Assembly: GCA_004005435.1 (NCBI GenBank)
Contig: RZWH01000002.1
Span: forward strand, 558,001 to 622,000
Length of the DNA stretch: 64,000 bases
Direction: 5' to 3'
Origin: Rhodobacteraceae bacterium CCMM004
GTDB taxonomy: Bacteria; Pseudomonadota; Alphaproteobacteria; Rhodobacterales; Rhodobacteraceae
The notes beneath the pieces are model-generated. The model had not been told where the DNA came from, did no database searches, and saw only the letters and a list, made by a program, of their open reading frames with translations. Positions 62,505 to 64,000 of the stretch are shown one piece after another (position 1 is the first letter of the stretch; each line of letters opens with the position of its first letter). The position numbers and the translations under genes were made by a program.

Positions 62505-62612
62505 AGGGCTGCGCCGTCCCGCCGGCGCGCGGTCGGGCGGCGCGCGGACGAGACATCAGCAGCGACGCCGCGGCGGCGGCACCTCCCTCGCCAAGAGCGC
62601 CGCCCCCGGGGG
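62505..62612. repeat. Dispersed intergenic repeat B, copy 3 (diverged)
   Basis: GGGCTGCGCCGTCCCGCCGG, then AGCGACGCCGCGGCGGCGGC and CCTCCCTCGCCAAGAGCGCC, aligning block by block with the copies at 25691 and 25871. Immediately after it the shared hairpin GCCCGGCG/CGCCGGGC recurs at 62616-62635, as after copy 2. Confidence 0.6.
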
Positions 62613-62682
62613 GCTGCCCGGCGTTGCCGCCGGGCGGGACGGGATGACAAGGTATCCGCGCAAAAGGCGTCGTCAGCGAGAC

Positions 62683-63090
62683 ATGGACCACCCAAGCCCA
62701 CACCCCGCCCCGGCCGTCACCGGCATCAACCACGTCACGCTCTGCGTCGCCGATCTGGAGCGGTCGGTGGCATTCTACGAGCATGGGCTGGGCGCGGCCC
62801 TGCGCCATCGCTGGGACCGCGGGGCCTATCTGGAGGTGGGGACGCTCTGGCTCTGCTTGGAGCTGGCCGACAGGGTCTCGCCACGGGACGACGACAGCCA
62901 CATCGCCTTCGGCTGTAGGGACGCGGAGTTCGACGCCGCCGCCGCCCGCCTCACCGCGCTGGCGCCGGAGTGGAAGGAGAACCGCTCGGAGGGCCGCTCG
63001 GTCTACGTCCTCGACCCCGACGGTCACAAGCTGGAGCTGCACATGGGCGACCTGGCCTCCCGCCTCGCCGCCTACGCCGCCGCGCGCTAG
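62683..63090 (+). CDS. FosA-family metalloenzyme (fosfomycin-thiol-transferase-like)
   Basis: 135-residue vicinal-oxygen-chelate enzyme, the exact length of FosA. Metal ligands fit: H17 in GINHVTLCVADL, H73 in DSHIAFGC, E119 in DPDGHKLELHMG. The FosA potassium/phosphonate loop is retained as NRSEGRSVYVLDP (residues 100-112), as are WDRGAYLEVGTLWLCL and SRLAAY. True FosA adds glutathione to fosfomycin; a related epoxide or glyoxalase role is possible. ATG at 62683 is preferred to the ATG at 62644, which would add a basic tail absent from the family. Confidence 0.82.
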   Translation: MDHPSPHPAPAVTGINHVTLCVADLERSVAFYEHGLGAALRHRWDRGAYLEVGTLWLCLELADRVSPRDDDSHIAFGCRDAEFDAAAARLTALAPEWKENRSEGRSVYVLDPDGHKLELHMGDLASRLAAYAAAR

Positions 63091-64000
63091 GGCAGGAGCA
63101 GCAGGCTGGCCCCCACATGTGCCATGGTCGAGTCCATCTGCGACTTGATGTGCTTCTGCTGGCGCTCGAAGTCCGACGTAGGCGTCTCGCGGCCAGCGTT
63201 GGGGTTGGCGAAGAGGAACGTCAGCACCTTGAGCAGCATCTCGCCCTCGCGGGGCGCCTGGCGCTTGGGCTTTTTGGCCGTCGAGGTCAGCTTGCGCAAC
63301 TCCCGCGCCGCGTCGGCATGTCCCTGATCGGCGGCATAGCCGAGGTAGCGTATCGCCAGCTTGCGGTCCTTGGGCAGCGGGTCACCGTGCAGGTGCGCCA
63401 TTCCGGCCAGCCAGCTCGCGTCACGCTGTCCGCCCTTCGCGGCGTTCTCATACAACTCCCAAGCGAGGCGGCGATCGGGCCTAACGCCAATCCCGTGGTC
63501 GTGGATCAGGGCAAGCTGATAGAATGCGTTGCTGTCACGCCGTTCCACGGCGCGCTCGAAGTAGCCGCGCGCGATGTCCATATCCGCGGGAACGCCGTCC
63601 CCTTGTAGGTGTATCATCCCAAGCGCCAGAAGCGCCAGGCCGAGCTTCTGTTCGGCGGCCTGGCGATACCAGTGGATCGCCTGATCCATATCGCGCTCCA
63701 GGCCGATGCCGTAGTGATAGAGATACCCGACCTTCGCCTGCGCACGCGCCTCTCCCTGCTCGGCCGCCATAATCAGCCATTCCGCCGCCTTGGCATGGTC
63801 GCGCGCGATCAACTTGCCCTCCAGCAGATACTGGCCCATCGCCGCCTGCGCTGCCGAGTCGCCGGCCTCGGCGGCACGCTCGAACCACTTCACCGCTTGG
63901 TCTGTATCGCGCGCCCCGATCTCTCCCAGAAGAAAGCTGTTGCCGACATAGACCATGGCGCGGGCATACCCCAGATCGGAGGCGCGCTCGAACCACCCTA
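63087..64000 (-). CDS. SEL1-repeat protein, partial (cut by right edge)
   Basis: At least 300 residues are visible and the frame continues past the right edge (WFERASDLGYARAM precedes the first internal Met), so the start is missing. It is made of SEL1 (TPR-like) repeats of about 36 residues: DQAVKWFERAAEAGDSAAQAAMGQYLLEG, HAKAAEWLIMAAEQGEARAQAKVGYLYHYG, then four more. A basic linker (TAKKPKRQAPREGE) and a helical tail FERQQKHIKSQMDSTM with a hydrophobic end follow. Such solenoids mediate protein contacts. Its stop and that of the FosA-like gene share the palindrome CTAG. Confidence 0.9.
   Translation of the reverse strand, partial: GWFERASDLGYARAMVYVGNSFLLGEIGARDTDQAVKWFERAAEAGDSAAQAAMGQYLLEGKLIARDHAKAAEWLIMAAEQGEARAQAKVGYLYHYGIGLERDMDQAIHWYRQAAEQKLGLALLALGMIHLQGDGVPADMDIARGYFERAVERRDSNAFYQLALIHDHGIGVRPDRRLAWELYENAAKGGQRDASWLAGMAHLHGDPLPKDRKLAIRYLGYAADQGHADAARELRKLTSTAKKPKRQAPREGEMLLKVLTFLFANPNAGRETPTSDFERQQKHIKSQMDSTMAHVGASLLLLP

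Overview
The window is high-GC DNA with near-saturated GC at third codon positions, tightly packed operons and many ATGA/GTGA stop-start overlaps. Gene content points to an alphaproteobacterium of the Rhodobacterales (Rhodobacteraceae/Paracoccaceae type): bchE-bchJ-hemN with FnrL- and PpsR/CrtJ-like sites, urt and ure clusters, xdh genes next to a BMP-type transporter, and a pyrC-pyrE-dnaB order. The bch genes indicate bacteriochlorophyll synthesis, so the organism is probably phototrophic (purple non-sulfur or aerobic anoxygenic). I saw no rRNA or tRNA genes, CRISPR array, transposase or integrase.

Layout. 1-7635: 3' part of xdhB, xdhC and a BMP/nucleoside-type ABC transporter, interrupted by a gene for a secreted collagen-like protein. 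8026-10819: overlapping operon of an aldo/keto reductase, a D-amino-acid-dehydrogenase-like flavoprotein and a GH25 lipoprotein. 10844-11271: two direct copies of an intergenic repeat. 11368-13863: dimethylglycine/sarcosine-dehydrogenase-like flavoprotein. 14042-19579: lepA neighbourhood with a Phd-like orphan, a strikingly AT-rich DUF4062 gene, a DUF4160/DUF2442 pair bracketed by two copies of the lepA 3' end, lepA itself and an atypical membrane-anchored unknown. 19793-25676: acylphosphatase, DUF3140, secreted protein, low-MW phosphatase, rpmB, flavoprotein, amidase, uronate-dehydrogenase-like gene. 26049-29641 (minus): bchE, bchJ, hemN. 30952-37003: urtABCDE urea transporter behind a sigma-54-type promoter. 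37570-42792: carbohydrate ABC transporter with a Gfo/Idh/MocA dehydrogenase. 42768-50951: surface-glycan-like glycosyltransferases plus an FkbM methyltransferase. 50946-58532 (minus): expanded urease operon. 58685-62436: pyrC, pyrE, dnaB. 62683-64000: FosA-family enzyme and a SEL1-repeat protein cut by the window edge.

How parts fit. Urea import (urt) and hydrolysis (ure) lie about 14 kb apart and form one nitrogen-scavenging function; xdh plus the BMP transporter is a likely purine uptake and oxidation unit. bchE-bchJ-hemN has oxygen-responsive control sites directly upstream.

Most unusual: (1) the duplicated lepA 3' end, whose differences within the shared codons are all synonymous, suggesting an integration or recombination scar next to a DUF4062 gene of foreign composition; (2) a collagen-like Gly-X-Y secreted protein inside a nucleoside ABC operon; (3) a urease operon containing a 31-codon ORF, a cyclase/AhpD-like pair and a phasin-like gene behind a PhaR-type operator; (4) dispersed intergenic repeat families, each with three copies in the window.
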